From: JBMNNU01 sp050942695
GTDB lineage: Bacteria > Chloroflexota > UBA6077
Length of the DNA stretch: 7,184 nt
Direction: 5' to 3'
NCBI GenBank assembly: GCA_050942695.1
Contig: JBMNNU010000163.1
Location: 1 to 7,184 of the forward strand
Shown: positions 6,489 through 7,184 of the stretch, piece after piece
Position numbering within the stretch: the stretch's first letter is position 1
How the letters are laid out: the number at the start of each line of letters is the position of its first letter
Program-made: the position numbers and the translations under genes
The notes under the pieces: generated by a model
Database searches by the model: none
Told to the model about the DNA's origin: nothing
Seen by the model: the letters and a program-made list of their open reading frames with translations, nothing else

Positions 6489-7103
6489 TCATGCCGCCTG
6501 TAAGTGAGGCTTGAGGCCAACACGAAGGTTGGCTTCATTCTCGAAGCGATGGAGCAACGATAGTTGGTACACCGAGACGGCACCCAAGGCAAAGCGACTG
6601 GCAGGGATGAGTCCTTTAGTGGGAGCTTGACCCAAACAACCGAATATGGCCCTGAACTGGACGTTAAAGTTCTCAATAGCCCGAGAGTGCAACTGGTGGA
6701 ATATTCGACGGACCTCGACGCCATCGTCGGCAAGGGGATACTTGCCCCGCTTGGTGGCGACCAGGAACCTACCCTGGGAGTCGCACATTTGGCGTAGTTC
6801 GGGGTCGTTGTAGTGGGTGTCTCCCAGGACGAAGCGGACATTGCTGGGCAGCATCTCCAAGAGAGATGGAGCCTCTTCGTTATCGGCGACATTGGCCGGT
6901 GTAAGGTGTTCAGCCAAGGGTATCCAGACGGTAGCGACAGTGGTGACCAGGCGCAGCTTCCAACCGTAGAGCCAGCCATGCCAGCCCGACTTGGTCCAGG
7001 GGGCTTCAGTAGTGATATATCCAAATCGCCAGCGGCTAAGCCCTGGCGAACACACTCTCTCTATGTTGAATGTAAGTATCTGGTTCGGTTTTAAGAGGTT
7101 CAT
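6489..7103 (-). pseudogene. N-terminally truncated DDE transposase (IS4/IS5-type, DDE_Tnp_1 fold)
   Basis: A 204-codon frame encodes the C-terminal half of an insertion-sequence transposase. Recognisable are TEAPWTKSGWHGWLYGWKL (32-50), LTPANVADNEEAP (67-79), the second catalytic Asp D95 in GDTHYND, VATKRGKYP (115-123), and the catalytic Glu E144 in SRAIENFN, followed by FALGAVSVYQLSLLHRF near the end. The first catalytic Asp and the N-terminal DNA-binding part are absent: only about 27 unrelated-looking residues precede the conserved block, and an in-frame TGA lies a few codons upstream of the ATG. There is no good ribosome-binding site. It is therefore an inactive remnant, produced by 5' truncation or an internal deletion. 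It ends 40 nt before the M29-like gene, on the same strand. Confidence 0.82.
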
Positions 7104-7126
7104 CTTAAGTTCAATAAAGGTGCATC

Positions 7127-7155
7127 AGGCTATTCCATTTTTTTAAGTTTGTCAA
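7127..7155 (-). promoter_or_regulatory. Promoter-like sequence upstream of the transposase remnant
   Basis: On the minus strand a perfect -35 TTGACA (7150-7155) is followed after 17 nt by TAGCCT (7127-7132), which keeps the TA...T positions of a -10 box. It points toward the transposase remnant and, beyond it, the transporter operon, with no obvious terminator before the M29-like gene. It may be the original transposase promoter, now possibly supplying the operon. The weak -10 lowers confidence. Confidence 0.45.
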
Positions 7156-7184
7156 GTGACCGTCTCTGAGACCACATACCCCGG

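Larger units (their letters stand above)
6474..7173. mobile_element. Insertion-sequence remnant, boundaries uncertain
   Basis: The transposase fragment is bracketed by a 7-bp direct repeat TGAGACC (6474-6480 and 7167-7173). The right copy overlaps the palindrome GTCTCTGAGAC (7162-7172). Reading inward from each side, both candidate ends begin GAGAC (6475 on plus, 7166 on minus), but the similarity stops there. These could be a target duplication or degenerate ends; 7 bp is short enough to be chance. The element carries only the transposase 3' half, so it is not autonomous. Confidence 0.35.

Noticed and set aside
6499..6535. Resemblance between the end of the transposase remnant and bases 8-35, both encoding a (V/I)GLKP stretch on the minus strand
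   Set aside because: Only about 14 of 19 bases agree and the proteins are unrelated, so this is chance rather than a repeat.
6512..6535. Inverted repeat GCCAAC...GTTGGC inside the transposase 3' end as terminator
   Set aside because: Six-bp stem within coding sequence, with no T tract after it.
6449..7024. Upstream extension of the M29-like frame, giving a 512-residue 'fusion' protein
   Set aside because: This part overlaps the transposase in another frame, is rich in Ser/Pro/Arg with no family signature, and a GGAGG site fixes the real start at 6448.

Overview
The window carries one minus-strand gene train, read from right to left: an M29/2,5-dihydroxypyridine-dioxygenase-like enzyme, the three subunits of a tripartite tricarboxylate transporter (tctB, tctA, tctC), and a thiamine-diphosphate enzyme of the acetolactate synthase/decarboxylase superfamily. 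A truncated DDE transposase lies just upstream of the train (right end of the window). After a strong palindromic terminator comes a separate promoter and a small membrane protein cut by the left edge.

The organism is probably a Gram-positive-type bacterium of moderate GC, plausibly in the Clostridia. The solute-binding protein has a lipobox cysteine (LMSGC) rather than the cleavable signal peptide usual in proteobacterial homologues. Most Shine-Dalgarno sequences are strong (AAGGAG or GGAGG), and the best promoter candidates are of sigma-A type. This is inference from a few signals, not a taxonomic assignment.

Layout: 6489-7103, N-terminally truncated transposase with a promoter-like sequence upstream; 5486-6448, M29-like metalloenzyme; 5365-5485, short gap with a doubtful 26-codon ORF; 4903-5364 tctB; 3388-4887 tctA; 2313-3320 tctC; 2113-2312, the longest non-coding gap (200 bp), with two inverted repeats; 472-2112, ThDP enzyme; 424-451, perfect 28-bp palindrome, likely terminator; 381-409, sigma-A promoter; 1-351, partial membrane protein. 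No stretch above 300 bp lacks a gene, and no tRNA, rRNA or CRISPR array was seen.

Proposed joint role (inference): the lipoprotein TctC captures a carboxylate outside the cell, TctA/TctB carry it in using an ion gradient, and the two cytoplasmic enzymes (a metal-dependent ring-opening or amide/peptide-cleaving enzyme and a ThDP-dependent decarboxylase/lyase) process it. The substrate cannot be read from the sequence. The pairing of a transporter with these two enzyme families is the most interesting part of the window.
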